Shown: one piece after another, positions 1 through 11,911 of the stretch
How positions within the stretch are numbered: the stretch's first letter is position 1
How the letters are laid out: each line of letters starts with the position of its first letter
NCBI RefSeq assembly: GCF_039555335.1
Contig: NC_092644.1
Coordinates: forward strand, 52,293,365-52,357,364
Direction of reading: 5' to 3'
Source: Amphiura filiformis
Taxonomy: Eukaryota > Echinodermata > Ophiuroidea > Amphilepidida > Amphiuridae
DNA: 64,000 nucleotides
Notes under the pieces: model-generated
What the model was told of the DNA's origin: nothing
What the model saw: the letters and a program-made list of their open reading frames with translations, nothing else
Database searches by the model: none
Program-made: the position numbers and the translations under genes

Positions 1-177
1 TGAAAAATATCAAATTTTAATAATTTGTCATAAAATTTGTATTATATCGTGAATTTCAAAAAATGAAAATTATTTGATATCAGGAAGACATTCTTCGTAT
101 TCAAAATGCAATTTGGTATGTCTGATGTGCTCTCATGTCACACAAAAAATACTGTCGAAACGCTCATTCCAGATCCC
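1..177. repeat. Right half of a TTAA palindromic MITE, cut by the window edge
   Basis: The stretch matches the right arm of the complete element at 24965-25616, including the phrases ATTATTTGATATCAG, GTGCTCTCATGTC and AACGCTCATT, and it ends at AGATCCC followed by TTAA at 178-181. The left arm lies outside the window. It is non-coding. Confidence 0.8.
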
Positions 178-181
178 TTAA

Positions 182-1089
182 TGTGCGCGCATCTATGCAG
201 CACTGGTTTGGTCAATTTAATCAATGGTGAGCAATTCTGGGCTACCAATGATGATTTATATTTTACGTTTGATTTGGGAAACTTTTTAATAACAAAATAC
301 CCTTGATGTTAATGAATGAGTTTAATGACTGTTGTTGATGTGCAAATGACAAAAATCAATATACTTTCTTTTTTTTCCCATCACAATTTACAACCCTATT
401 AGGTGTAAAAAATATGGGCACTTGAAATGATTTGATATTTGTCATTTGCACTACAACAAAATCATATCCAGTAATTAGCCTCCAAATTATGGGTATTTGT
501 GTAGAAAGTTTCCAAGACTGTTGAAGCAAAAATGGAAGATTTCCAAGTTCTTCTTTGACTAATACAGTATTACCAAACTTTGCACTGTAAATAGCTTGGT
601 ATAACATGAGCAGTTTACAATGTGTTTAATCCGAATAAAGGGAGGGAATACTATTAAACAGAGAAGCTGAACAATGTGTTTTTGTTGAAAAATTCTGTAT
701 GGTGCCTAAATATGAAAATGCAAATAAAAACAGAAAAACAAATATTTTTACAAGTGTGATTTTTTATTATAATATTATTTCTACAGAAAATAGTGGGCAA
801 GTACACAAATTCATTTCACATAATCTTTTAGATACATTTGCAATTTCACTCATGGATCCAGAATTTAAAACAAAAAAGTTACATTCACTGGGCACCGGGT
901 CACAAATTCTTGCCCCCAGAGCTCCATCCTGGATCCCTTTTCTCTTTTGGTTAAAAAAATTTAATCTTAAAAATTCAGAAGATTAAATAAAACAAAACTA
1001 AGGTTATTGAAAGTACCACAATTTTGATATCGCGTTCAATCACAATTTAAAAAAAGACTGCACAAAAAGTAACGCAGCTGTTATAAATA
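182..1089. other. Intergenic, no gene recognised
   Basis: AT-rich DNA with only short open frames that show no domain, no conserved residues and no convincing splice context. I see nothing I can name here. Confidence 0.6.
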
Positions 1090-1488
1090 TGCCTATAGCT
1101 TCAGAACTAATAATTGTTTTCAACAATTCAACAATATTTCAACATAGAAAGAAGGGCAATTTATGTATGCGTATTTTGATACCCCATTAGTCCAATTTCA
1201 TTCAATATTAACAACACAGCGGTGTCTTTAAAGAAAAATACCTGAATTAAAAAGTTGCAGCTTTTTTATTGATTTGAAGTCACTGTGAAGTTAATGGCAG
1301 GTTTTACGTACAATGCTTGTGTAATAACCATTGATCGCTGTAAACGGCAAATTTTAAATTCAGGTACATTGTACTTTTCTTTAAAAGCACTATTGTACTG
1401 TTAATCAAAATCTATGCAAATTATCCATTCTTCTTTCTATGTTGAAATATTGTGAAAAAAATTATTAGTCAAGAAGCTACAGGCATAA
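1090..1488. repeat. Inverted-repeat MITE-like element
   Basis: The arms pair over most of their length. Examples are AATATTTCAACATAGAAAGAAG on the left (written here only in part) against CTTCTTTCTATGTTGAAATATT on the right, and outer arms around AGCTTCAGAACTAATAATTG against ATTATTAGTCAAGAAGCT. No open frame lies inside. Confidence 0.6.
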
Positions 1489-1742
1489 TTCTTAAACACT
1501 TGAGAACGTTCCTGCAATCTTATTGGTTCTTACCCAGCTTTACCCGTGTAATATGACACGATATTACACGGGACAGCATGTGTGTGCGTCGACGCGATAC
1601 GGGTACTTGCTATTTGGACCAATCTGAGGCGCACAGTAACAACGGGACTGATCGATTTTAAGCCCTAGGTAATTCCTTGCAAAATGTAGGATTTAGTTTG
1701 GTTAAAATTTGTATGATATTTTTACTTGAATTGAAGTGTTTA

Positions 1743-1932
1743 AGAATGAGAATAAAGGTATTGTTTTTAGCAGCTGTCGTTGCATCTATCGTCTCATATA
1801 ACAGGCGACATCATTATTTTTGGCGTAAAACAACTCGGCCGCCTCGTTGTTTTACTTAAAATAATGATGTCGCCCGTGTTATATGAGATGATAGATGCAC
1901 TCCAGGGGCTAAAAACAATACCTTTATTCTCT
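1743..1932. repeat. Hairpin repeat with AGAATGAGAATAAA arms
   Basis: Near-perfect inverted repeat. The outer arm AGAATGAGAATAAAGG mirrors CCTTTATTCTCT, and an inner arm around GGCGACATCATTATTTT mirrors AAAATAATGATGTCGCC. The outer arm sequence is shared with the hairpins at 5016-5209 and 56216-56408, so the three belong to one family or use one terminal motif. Confidence 0.7.
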
Positions 1933-2496
1933 AATTATAACACCTGCGTTACTTTAAGCTACTTTATGTGCAGTCTTTATATGAAAAAAATAGCTTGGAA
2001 CCAGATTTTTACCAGAATTAGTAGCTATGTCCAAAATTGATGTTTTTAGTTCACAAGTATGATTCTTGTTCACATCATTTTTGAAATTCTACCTTTGGTA
2101 ATTCAAATTTCAAACAGAAATTAAACTTGGAAATTAAATTACATCTTAGAATTATACTGTTGGGCAAGATAACATACAAAATATAGTGAATGGAAAACTA
2201 TTCTTACATCAAATGTAAATGTCAAGAAATGGAAATAATGTACTTACTGGTGTACACACCACAATAACCTTTACCAAATCAAATCACTCATTCATACATC
2301 CATATTTAAAACTTACAACGCAAATTAGTGAAAGACTTATGTTCATAATTATTTATATTACGTTGTCCGATCATCTGTCCTCAGTGTTCCCAGGATTAAG
2401 TTCCCAATAAGATCTTGAACAACTCTGAAAGGTTTTTCTCAAAATTAAAACATAAAAGTAATTGTAGCCAATTTTGTTTGACACAACTTGTCCAAT

Positions 2497-2895
2497 TTAC
2501 AATGTAACCCATTGTTGCGTTTGGTTCACAGCCGTTTTTGCCAAACGTTTGTCAAACAATTGCCGAGCACAAGCGTTTGTGAAACATTTTAAATGGCGCC
2601 CGTAAGCGTTTGTAAGCGTTTTGATCGCTAAATGTTTGTCAAACGTTTGGCGAAAGCAGCTATGTTACACTGGCTCATTGTTTAAGAAAAGATGTAGTAT
2701 TGAAAGCTTAGGTTCATTCAACTCTCAGACAATACAGTATGCCTGATCACCTGTACATTACATTCTGCATGCCCACTTTGTGAGATTTTACCAAAGTGCA
2801 AATACCAAAGTGCAACTTTCAAACTGCATCTTTTCTTAAGTAATGAGCCATTGTGACCAAACGCAATGCGTAACTTTTCCAAATTATTTGAAAAT
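2497..2895. repeat. AAACGTTTG-rich inverted repeat
   Basis: The palindromic word CAAACGTTTG and variants recur between 2530 and 2655. The flank around CTGGCTCATTG..AAGAAAAGATG (2660-2690) is inverted at 2825-2855. It looks like a small non-coding transposon remnant, with boundaries approximate. Confidence 0.45.
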
Positions 2896-3567
2896 AGTCT
2901 TAGGGAAAAACTGTATAACTTTGAAACTAGTGATCGAAATAAGGTGGGCCCTCGGACCCATTTTACTAATAGATGGCACATGTTGCATGTCCTTTACCCA
3001 TTGTAAGTACAAGCCCTTCATAACGCAGCATATAAATCCTATTGAAGAGTTACTATGGGTTTGGATAGGGGTGAGGTACTCGGTGCAAATGACCATACAT
3101 GTATGGGTATGTGCCGCAAACATGGGTCTCATTTCCGGCCATTTGGTGTATCAATGACCATGATGACCCCCTTTTCAAGGCCAATTTTGGTATATGGATG
3201 GTAGGTTTTCAAAACTTTCCCATTTGTTCTTGAAAAATAGCCCAATTTTGCTTAACTGTGGCCAAAATTTCAAAACTTGCTGAAAATTGCGACAATTTGC
3301 ATTACATTTGGCCGAAAAATGGACTCAATGGGACCAAATTTCTTGGAAAATAGGTATTTATGGATGGGGCTTCGGTTAAATTCTCAGCGGCACATCCCTA
3401 CCAACTAAACTTGAGTACATGTACCCCCCTGGGTTTGGACTTGCGATGGGTTTAGATACATCTTGACTATACAGTATGTAAATATGTATAGTTACTGTTC
3501 TTTTCACAAGAAGAGTTTACATTTGGAGACCAAAGGGGGCATATACATTTATAGCTTATTTTATGCT

Positions 3568-4672
3568 CAGTGCCAGAAGTGGGTAAGTGCAATAGCTGCC
3601 CTGGGAACATTTGGCAATTTACACACAGTATACAGGGCTGTCAACTCTCACGCATTGGTAGACTGCGCTGCATTCCTTTTTTTTTTTTGATAAACAATTC
3701 ATACGTTTCCATGCATGAAACCATTTTAAATCTATGACGAAACACATCACATTTCCAGTGACTGCCCTGCCCAGAGAAAAAAGGACTGCGGTAGTTGGAT
3801 ATGACCTGTGTGACCCACCATATCTTAACACATAGACTCAACCTCTTTCATCTCGAATCTGAGATGAATGTTAATGAAGTAAAAATCAATGTGGGTGGTA
3901 AATCTTAACCAATAACAGACAGGCAAGCATATATGTTTATGCATTAGCCCAACCCACTGTGTTCACTGAACCTAACCCACGTGGGGTAGCTCTATCTGGG
4001 TGAGGTAAAGTTTTATTCAGATTTCATTTGACTGCTTAACCATCGCGTATACGTGCGCGACGTCAAGCGTATACATAGGACCTTGTGCAAATAATATGCG
4101 CTGGATGGCTATTCAAACGGCTTAATTTGTAAAAACCACAGGATATGTGCATAAACAGCCAAGACTGCATTTTGAATGAGGTAACATTACACCCACTATA
4201 GAGTGCATAGTTCATTGTATATTCGAAATACAGTAGACCAGTTTTCTCATGGATAGGATAGGAATGATGAGTTTTCCATGGTCAGGTCAGAGAGATTAAT
4301 TTAGGGAATGATAAATTAAACTGGTCTACTACAGTAGACTAATGCATTGGCCGTGAGTCTCACGCATTGGGTCACTTTCTCACGCCAAGGTAGTATAATC
4401 TCACGCCTAGGTAGTAAATCTCACGCAAAAAGCTGGAAAATGAGTAAAATCTCACGCATCGTCATGAATAATTTGTTGCTCCTACCATCCCCCCCGCTTT
4501 TCACATTCGGCGCCGTGGCTCAAATATTCATGGTACAGAATGAACATTGGAGTCGGCAAATTCCGGTACGCCTCTGTCTCACGCCAATCAATTCCAAAAG
4601 TTGACAGCCCTGAGTATATTGTACTTATAAACACATGGCAGCTATAGCACTTATCCCCTTCTGGCACTGAGC
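3568..4672. mobile_element. Palindromic MITE interrupted by a second element
   Basis: The two outer pieces, 3568-3632 and 4613-4672, form the arms of a MITE with CTCAGTGCCAGAAGTGGG at the left and CTTCTGGCACTGAGCAG at the right. An uninterrupted copy sits at 53509-53654 and reads straight through the junction as ACACAGTATATTGTACT. The 980-bp interruption is the separate element at 3633-4612. Confidence 0.75.
3633..4612. mobile_element. Nested non-autonomous DNA transposon, TIR CAGGGCTGTCAACT, 6-bp TSD
   Basis: Terminal inverted repeats CAGGGCTGTCAACT and AGTTGACAGCCCTG are flanked on both sides by AGTATA (3627-3632 and 4613-4618). The uninterrupted MITE copy near 53.57 kb carries that AGTATA once, which supports a true target-site duplication. 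The word CTCACGC recurs near both ends, as subterminal transposase-binding repeats often do. A smaller inverted repeat (CAGTAGACCAGTTT against AAACTGGTCTACT, about 4231-4333) is nested inside. No transposase reading frame remains. The superfamily is uncertain. Confidence 0.75.
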
Positions 4673-4737
4673 AGTTGATACATGATTCTTAGTCAGTGGG
4701 AGTGGTCTAGTTCGTAGACACATTTCTGATTGGACAA

Positions 4738-5209
4738 TCGCATGATTTCGGGTGCCGTCTATCAGGCCGTAGAGCGACCCCACGTCATCATGCGTCTTGA
4801 TAATGCGTAACTGCAGCGTGGAGAGGTCTTGGCGTATGTATCGCGCTGGATCGTGAGACTACTGTGAAATCTGTGAAGCGCTAGCAGTACGCGCAACAGA
4901 ATACGTGAAGTTGTAAACAAGTTTCGTTCATTTTATAATGAGGGAGTTTTATGGCGGAAACTTAGTTTTTGCTTTAAAAATAGTTTACTTTATTAAAATA
5001 ATATTTAACTGACTAAGAATGAGAATAAACGATAGGAATTTTATTTTGCCTATCCTCTACCGTGTGATAGACGACAGGCAGGTCCAATATTTGCCTGAGT
5101 AGTGGATACCGGCTGCGCCGGCATCCACTACTCAAAATATTGGACCTGCCTGTCGTCTATCACGGGGTGGGGGATAGGCAAAATAAAAATTCCTATCGTT
5201 TATTCTCTA
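4738..5209. repeat. Dispersed repeat ending in a long hairpin (copy 1)
   Basis: Shares long stretches with 55952-56408, including GCCGTAGAGCGACCCCACGT, ACAGAATACGTGAAGTTGTA and TATTTAACTGACTAAGAATG. Its last 190 bases (5016-5209) form a hairpin whose arms contain GATAGGAATTTTATTTTGCC and CAGGCAGGTCCAATATT. Non-coding. Confidence 0.75.
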
Positions 5210-6230
5210 AATTTACAACATTGTTCCAATTTGATCAATATTTTTGAAAATAGCACACAGCAGTATGATCGTCAAGACACAAGTCTTATTTCAATCAGAA
5301 TTACAAGCATGTATGAAATTAGGGGTGTACACAGCAACTATCAACCCTGGCAGGGTGAGTGAGTAAACTAAAATGTATCCCAAATAGGCTGATTTGTCAT
5401 GCTTTTGTCATAAACCTGGGGGGATTGAGCCCCAAAGCCACCCCATAGGGGACACACCTGAAAGTAGATCCATTCTGCAGAAGGCATGATGTAAAACTTG
5501 TTTGATCACAATACCTGCCTAACCTGATATTGTGCGATTTGGCTTCTTAAACTTCCTTTCTAGGGCTTGGAACCAGAACTGCTTATAAAGTGACCCATAT
5601 CTAAATTGACTTTCCCCAGCTTAGCCCCTAATTCACTGGAGCTCACATTGTGGCTGCACTAAGCTGCAGCCTAGCTGGGGAAGGTGGCGCACTGGTAAAT
5701 ATATAGGTATGGCCCTAAAAGGGAATCTGTTTTGGGTTCACCATTGGCATGGTCACTGCAGTATCATATTATTGTTTTTGTGCTGGGATTTGAATCAAAT
5801 ATTCAAACTCCAAACATCCATTTTGGACAGCTATTTCTGGTTTCAAGCCCTGCATTATTATTTTATTGATTGTTCCTACAACTAGGTGCACACACAGCAA
5901 ACCAGACTCAAAATTTTGGTATACTTATCAAGTGCTTTTACATACATTAAATTGCACAAAATTCCATTCTATATAAGATGTATAAAAATCTGAACTTTTT
6001 TGGAGGCTGTGGATCATGAGGTGCCCCTTTAAGGCCTTTCATACACATGCTTTTATTCTTAAATACTACTTATTTGGATACTTGCAATTTTTGTGAAACA
6101 AAACAAACAAAATACAAATTTACCCCCCCAAATAAACATACCACAATAACATAGTGGCTTAAAATTAGAATAGATGCTTCTTCCAACAAGATGTGATTAT
6201 ACTCAGTACATTATTTTGTAGGGGAAAACA
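5210..6230. other. Intergenic, nothing recognised
   Basis: No open frame with protein character and no clear repeat arms. The part nearest gene A may be its distal 3' flank. Confidence 0.5.
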
Positions 6231-6231
6231 T

Positions 6232-6237
6232 TTTATT
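6232..6237 (-). promoter_or_regulatory. Candidate polyadenylation signal of gene A
   Basis: TTTATT on the plus strand reads AATAAA on the minus strand, about 780 bases downstream of the gene A stop codon. It is the first canonical hexamer I noticed downstream. The call rests on position only. Confidence 0.35.
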
Positions 6238-6680
6238 CATGCATAAATGTTCAGTAGTATTGCTCATTAAGACAGGCATGAGACTGCACTTTCCTAAAAA
6301 ACTGAAAATACTGAAAATGTGTGTGAAATTGGGCAAAAAGTACCAAAACCAGGCTGAAATTAAATCAAGTTGCTGAAATTCAGTTTTAAACCTGAAAACT
6401 CTCATGCTAAATAAGACTTGACCAGGTCCGCCAACAAGGGGCTAAAAAGAGTACCGTAGTCATAGTTAACCCATTTCATAGCATTTTGGATGACTATTAA
6501 TTGATAAAAATATCATGTGTACTTTGTATGCATTACCTATACAAATGCATTATTTCGATATACATGCCTTGATAAGTTGATATTATTACATGTATTATGC
6601 TGACTCGGGCCTGCTGGTCTATTGGCTTTCGACTTACTTCAGACTGGATGAAACATCACCCTAAAGAAATTTTGTTAGTA

Positions 6681-6853
6681 CTTTTGTGATCCTGGCATGC
6701 GCTGGTGATCGGCGATCGCGTAGAAGCGATCTCCTCCCATTGTACGCGCCAGAACCCAATGGGTCAACCATCTTGTTATCAAGACCGTTGATCAATCAAT
6801 CAGCCGATTGTTTATCACTTCTATGCTCAATGCACAGGACAGACCACAAAAGC
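6681..6853. mobile_element. MITE in the gene A 3' flank
   Basis: Ends TTTTGTGATCCTG and CAGACCACAAAAG are imperfect inverted repeats. The interior (ATGCGCTGGTGATCGGCGATC, cited in part; CCCAATGGGTCAACC; CAATCAGCCGATTGTTTATC) matches the host element at 22001-23070, where the same family is interrupted by a LINE. This copy shows the uninterrupted junction. Confidence 0.65.
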
Positions 6854-7013
6854 ATTAACAAATTTACTTTAGATCACATGTGCTTTCAAAAAACGTGCAT
6901 ATCATTATTCTCTCAAACCATAAATTCATAATTATAAATTATCTTCTTATATTAAGTTAATTCCTGCTATGTACATATTTTAAAAATCCAGCTGCTATTA
7001 TCTGATCATAAAA

Positions 7014-9134
7014 TCAGCTCATGTTCTCCCAGGCCTGCTTATGTCTATCCGTCTCATGTCTCCGCAATATCGAAGGCCTCACAAATCCTTTCCCGCAGAG
7101 TTTGCAATGGTACGGGTATTGCCCGCTATGTCTGAACATGTGATCACGCAATTGTCTTTGTCTTGAGAAGGCCTGGTTACAAATCTTGCAAGAAAACAGT
7201 GGTGTTTGTGCATGGGTTAGTCTGTGTTCTTTAAGTGTGCAATTATACTTATATGAATTTCCGCAGATGTCGCAGGTGAATCGCCCATCTTGGGAGACCA
7301 TGGGAGGAAAGCCTTCTGACTGGGCGATGCTTGCAGCTGCATGAGCCATGGGTAGTTGTGTCGGATTGGACAGTAAAGAGATCCCTGGGAGTAACCCTGG
7401 TAAAGCTTGTTCTAAGACTGATGTGATGTTAGAGTTTGGGTTGAGCAGTGGTCCTGCTGGAGGGAAAGGTAGGGACTGAGATTGGTGTAAACCAAAACTA
7501 GTATTATCTAATGCGCTAAAAGGTGGGAAGGACATTGCATGTGGCCCAGATGGCATGAAAGAGCTTTCACTTGTGCCAGGTTGGTCAAATGATTGCGAAG
7601 ATAGTGGTGGTGGTGTTGGGGATTTCGCTTCTTCTTTTATAAGACTTTCTGATTGCCTGTTAGTGTCTTGTTGTTGATCACTGTTATCACCAACATCATC
7701 ACTTTCTGGTGGTAACTTTCCAGCAGATTTGTCTGGTGCTTGTGGTTCATCAGATTGCATATGCTTCCTCATCACATGTTCCTCCAGCTGCTCCCCTTCC
7801 TCAAACGCCATTCCACAAACTAAACAATGATATTGCTTTGGCTCATGATAGCTGTTGTCTTTGGTTTCTTCTTTCTCTTCTGATGGGGAGCTTGGTTTAA
7901 ACCGTTTTGCTTCTGTAGGTGACTGCTCGACTGGTCGGCTTGATTTAAGGCTACTTGATGATGTCGGTATTGGTTTTGGTCCTGAAATAGAGCTAGTTTG
8001 GGATAGCTGCAGGCGTGGATTGGGTTTGCTATGTACTTGCACATCTGGAGGACTGCTAACCGTATGAACAGGTTCGGATGGAATGGAAGGCGTGCTGTGT
8101 GTAAGCTCATGTTGCTTGAGGGCAGCATCGCTATAATAACCCATGCCGCAAACTTTGCACAAGACAGGTGATACGGTAACCGTATCGTGCATTTTCACAT
8201 GAGCTTGTAGATATTGGGCGAGCTTATAGCTTTGTCCGCATATGTTACAGTAATACCTCATTCCTCTGTTCATACCGTGGAATGTCTGAGCATGTCTGCT
8301 CAGAACCTGTATGCTACCAAATGTCTTCTGGCATACACCACATTGATAAGGTCTAATAGAAGGAGACATTGCTGGCATTGGCTGCGAAGACGTCCCAACA
8401 TCAGGTGAAGTCTTATTTGCTGCTTGGTTCATTGAAGAAGTACTTTTTTCATCAGGTGGTGGGATTTGGGGCTCCCTTTCTTTCTCCATGGTACTACCAG
8501 GATTAAAGCTATTTACACTTAGAGAAATCTGTTTGGGCATGGACTCTACTGGCTCTACAGATCCTTCTAATGCACAAGTTGTTTCCTGTGCTTCATCTTT
8601 AATATCCTTATCATTAACATCAGTCTCAGGAAGATCATCACTCTTAGAATTCACCCCATTATAAGCTACCTGAGTAGGTAGAAACTGACTATCATCATCA
8701 TCTCTGTACATCTCCTCTTCCTCATCATCATAGTCATCTGCATCATCCATATCATCTTCCTCTGATAGTTCACCCTTCACTTGAGATTGATGGGTGACAC
8801 TCTCTTCACTTGTTGATGTAGAGGATCTGATACCACCTGGCAAGGATTCCTTACGATTAGAAGCTGATGCTTTTTGATTACGATGTCCCTCTTCATCACC
8901 CTCCTCATCATCACCATCATCACTCGAGTTCTGACTACCTTGGTCAACCATTTTGGTTACAGGTAATCCTGTTTCTCCTGACACTTCCACCTCACTGGTA
9001 GACTTCTTCAGCTGGTTGCTGTTATAGGTCTTTTGAAGGGCACCAGTAGCATAGTACTGACACTCAGCTGTATCCTTCACATCATCGAGTTTGATGAGAA
9101 CTTCACATCCAGTTTGAACTGCAAGTGCATGGGC
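7014..9134 (-). CDS. Gene A, exon 2: C-terminal part of MADS-like / seven-C2H2-finger transcription factor
   Basis: This exon gives 706 of the 730 residues. It starts at 9134 after a TTTCAG acceptor in phase 0 and ends at the stop codon at 7014. Residues 25-62 complete the MADS-like domain (AHALAVQTGCEVLIKL, then YYATGALQK). Residues about 75-220 are serine-rich and very acidic (EDDMDDADDYDDEEEE). C2H2 fingers lie near residues 287-310, 319-340, 349-370, 459-482, 643-665, 671-693 and 699-722; a proline/glutamine-rich linker separates fingers four and five. VKGELSEED and IKEE fit the SUMO-acceptor pattern psi-K-x-E. It is presumably a nuclear DNA-binding regulator; targets are unknown. VSGETGLPV and finger one are clearly shared with gene B. 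Here the whole region is one exon, while gene B splits it with two introns. Confidence 0.92.
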   Translation of the reverse strand, partial: AHALAVQTGCEVLIKLDDVKDTAECQYYATGALQKTYNSNQLKKSTSEVEVSGETGLPVTKMVDQGSQNSSDDGDDEEGDEEGHRNQKASASNRKESLPGGIRSSTSTSEESVTHQSQVKGELSEEDDMDDADDYDDEEEEMYRDDDDSQFLPTQVAYNGVNSKSDDLPETDVNDKDIKDEAQETTCALEGSVEPVESMPKQISLSVNSFNPGSTMEKEREPQIPPPDEKSTSSMNQAANKTSPDVGTSSQPMPAMSPSIRPYQCGVCQKTFGSIQVLSRHAQTFHGMNRGMRYYCNICGQSYKLAQYLQAHVKMHDTVTVSPVLCKVCGMGYYSDAALKQHELTHSTPSIPSEPVHTVSSPPDVQVHSKPNPRLQLSQTSSISGPKPIPTSSSSLKSSRPVEQSPTEAKRFKPSSPSEEKEETKDNSYHEPKQYHCLVCGMAFEEGEQLEEHVMRKHMQSDEPQAPDKSAGKLPPESDDVGDNSDQQQDTNRQSESLIKEEAKSPTPPPLSSQSFDQPGTSESSFMPSGPHAMSFPPFSALDNTSFGLHQSQSLPFPPAGPLLNPNSNITSVLEQALPGLLPGISLLSNPTQLPMAHAAASIAQSEGFPPMVSQDGRFTCDICGNSYKYNCTLKEHRLTHAQTPLFSCKICNQAFSRQRQLRDHMFRHSGQYPYHCKLCGKGFVRPSILRRHETDRHKQAWENMS

Positions 9135-9215
9135 CTGAAACATTAACAGAAAGCAAATTAGATGGTATTCATTACATCTTTACCATCTCTGCTGCTAATA
9201 TATCGATTCACTTAA

Positions 9216-9370
9216 TTTCAAATACTGACAGTGCATGTACCTGACACGAATGTGATATTGTATGTCCGTCGTAGAGCGCATGTACCTGACACTGATGTGA
9301 CATTGTTTGTCCATCGGTCGGACATACAATGTCACACCAGTTTCAAGTACATGTACTGTCAGTATTGAAA
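9216..9370. repeat. Inverted repeat in gene A intron
   Basis: TTTCAAATACTGACAG at the left mirrors CTGTCAGTATTGAAA at the right, with inner GTGCATGTACCTGACAC units repeated twice and inverted once (GACATACAATGTCACA). Small hairpin element, non-coding. Confidence 0.6.
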
Positions 9371-9600
9371 CTCAATCAAATCGCTTGTAATGTTATATGA
9401 TTCACATACAAAAAGACACAGGTTTTTGATATCTATCTATCATCATATCACTCATACATAAATTCTTAATTGATCAGTTCATTACCATTTGATATTGTTA
9501 CATCAACGAACACCATTAACCATTTGATAGTTCCAACAAGGGCATAGCCAGCTTTTTTGGTCTGGGTGCAAAATATAAATTTTGGGGCAAAGACAAAAAC

Positions 9601-10972
9601 AATTGAATACCTGAGTGGAAGAAGGGCCCAACTCCATCAAAATTGTTTTTGAGATATTAAGGAAAAACTTAATAGTTGGAAAAGTTTTATAGGCAGAATG
9701 TTTTCATCTTCAGTGGACCTTCAATACATGAATATACAATATTACATACATTCAAAATTAAATATGATGTTTCCATGGCAACGATACAGGTCTTAATACG
9801 AACTGGAGTTGGGCCCTTCTTCCACTAATATACTGCAAGTGCCAGTTTCATAAGCAGATGTGTTATAAATAGAATAGAAATTTGGTAATTATCCATTAAG
9901 GTGGTTATGGAGGCATTATAAAAGTGCTCTAAGCATGTTTTAAACAGATTAATTGAGTAGAGCAAAGTACACTGATCAATATGCCTTTTGTTTGGAGTCA
10001 ATCGGACATACGGTTGTCAAAATATATCAATTTATATTTTCTTTGTATCTTATTGTTTTTATCAATAATCAATAAAGTTAATGAGCTAAAATGACTGGAG
10101 AAGCTCATTAACATATAATTTTTGCCAATATTTTGCGAAAAATCCATGCATAAATGTTCAGGGTACTTTTATTTTGCATATTTTTTTGCCCTGAAACTTG
10201 GTCAAAGTGTTTCTAATATGTTCTAATGTATTATATAGTGAAGCCGCCCCTAATTTGCATATTTGCATAATTAATTAGCATTTATGCAAATTAGCTCATT
10301 AATTATGCAAATATGCAAATTAGAGGCTGCTTCATTATATAATACATTAGACATATTAGAAACTTTTGACCAAGTTTCAGGCAAATTATGTAAAATAAAA
10401 GTACCTGAACATTTATGCATTGATTTTAGCAGAATATTGGCTAAAATTATATATTCCTGAAACGTGGCAGTAATATTATAAAATTAACGAGATTAATTAT
10501 TGACTAAACAAGAGGATACAAAGAAAATATAAATTGATGTATTATGGAAACCGTATGTCCGATTTGCGCCAAACAAAAGGCATATTGATCAGTGTACTTT
10601 ACCCTACTCAATTAATTTGTTTAAAACATGCTCAAAGCATTTTCTAATTTCTAGAAAATGCATCCAATACCACCTTAATTGCACAAGTAGAAGCATGTCA
10701 AGAAAGTTTATTGTAGTAAAAAGCAGATTTCATGGATGAACAAAATTCCTGTTTAACCCAATATTTGTGGAAGAAGGTCCCAACTCCATGGAGTTGGGCC
10801 TTTCTTCCATGAAAACCATGATTAAGTGTACTTGAAAGACTATTTGGAGAGTTGATTTTGGCTCATCTTTCACACACAAGGAAGAACAATCTGCTGGCAA
10901 TAAAATGCTGGGTCTAACTCATTTTTGTAAAAAAATTGGAGTTGGGCCCTTCTTCCACTCAGGTATTCAATT
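9601..10972. repeat. Giant compound inverted repeat in gene A intron
   Basis: AATTGAATACCTGAGTGGAA continues into GAAGGGCCCAACTCC at 9601-9635 and is inverted at 10937-10972. The word GGAAGAAGGGCCCAACTCC occurs five times in both orientations (about 9617, 9805, 10770, 10793, 10940). The centre is the TTAA element at 9900-10674. The whole block could fold into a stem more than 1 kb long in the pre-mRNA of gene A. Confidence 0.75.
9900..10674. mobile_element. TTAA-flanked foldback MITE
   Basis: TTAA at 9896-9899 and 10675-10678 flanks ends GGTGGTTATGGA and its imperfect mirror TCCAATACCACC. Most of the element is an inverted repeat, for example ATCAATATGCCTTTTGTTTGG against CCAAACAAAAGGCATATTGAT, and at the centre TTTGCATATTTGCATAATTA against its complement. 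A TTAA target is typical of piggyBac and Kolobok transposons. No open frame, so non-autonomous. Confidence 0.75.
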
Positions 10973-11254
10973 CTTGGTTGCATCATTTTGGCCCAGTATT
11001 AAATAGGATAAACACTTAAATAGCAAAATGGTTTTGCAAAATGCTCCAAATAACATAGACTCCTGCACAAAAGAAGACTTTATAATGCCATTACTGTTGG
11101 GACTCTTAGATTCTTGATCATATTACATGTAGGAAAAAAATAGGTTTTTAATGTTCTCTTTTCTAATTTTGAAAAATGGGAATTATCCACAGTTATTGGA
11201 AACAATAACCAATGGCATCCATCGATTTTCCAATTCATGCCATTCATTCGTGTC

Positions 11255-11430
11255 ATTAGTTCAAATCCTCCAGACACGCTCCTGAGAAGACATGCAAATC
11301 ATGCATGGAGTACATGTACGTACAATGCAATGGAGTACAAAGTTTAACTGGTATTGATGGAAGTAATTCTTTTGTACACTATGCATTTGCATGTCTTGTA
11401 GAGCATGTCTGGAAGATGATTTGAACTAAT
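11255..11430. mobile_element. Short MITE in gene A intron
   Basis: Arms ATTAGTTCAAATCCTCCAGA and TCTGGAAGATGATTTGAACTAAT form imperfect terminal inverted repeats about 25 bases long, with inner GACATGCAAAT inverted as ATTTGCATGTC. Confidence 0.6.
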
Positions 11431-11911
11431 GTGCTACAGGAGTAACTATGGTAGCGGCCATCATTTGGTACACTATGGCAAGATTTTTGCAACATTTTGC
11501 TTATTGATCATTTTGATAAGGTATTGATTAAAGGAAGCCCAGAATGCATTGTGGACAAAATACTTTTTGTCACACTATGCATTTTGGGGTTGTGTGAAAA
11601 TCTTCTTTGGCCTTCCAGCTTCCAAAAAGAACTTTGTTGGAACAATGTGCACTCGTATCACACAAAAATTTGGTATTTTACTCTATTTTGGGCCCATAAT
11701 CAGGGTGAATTTTGGTCGAAAGCAGGTTACTTGTAAGAGGAGCACTTTTCTCTTTCATTTTTTGTTGGGGGGAGGGCACTCGAAAGTTTGTCCGAAGCAC
11801 TCCCGGTAAGCAAAATAAACAATTAATGTTGAAGTCTAATTTTATAACCACTACATGTATAAATACAATTCTATAAAATATATAAGTTTAATATTGTATG
11901 AATATCTATAC

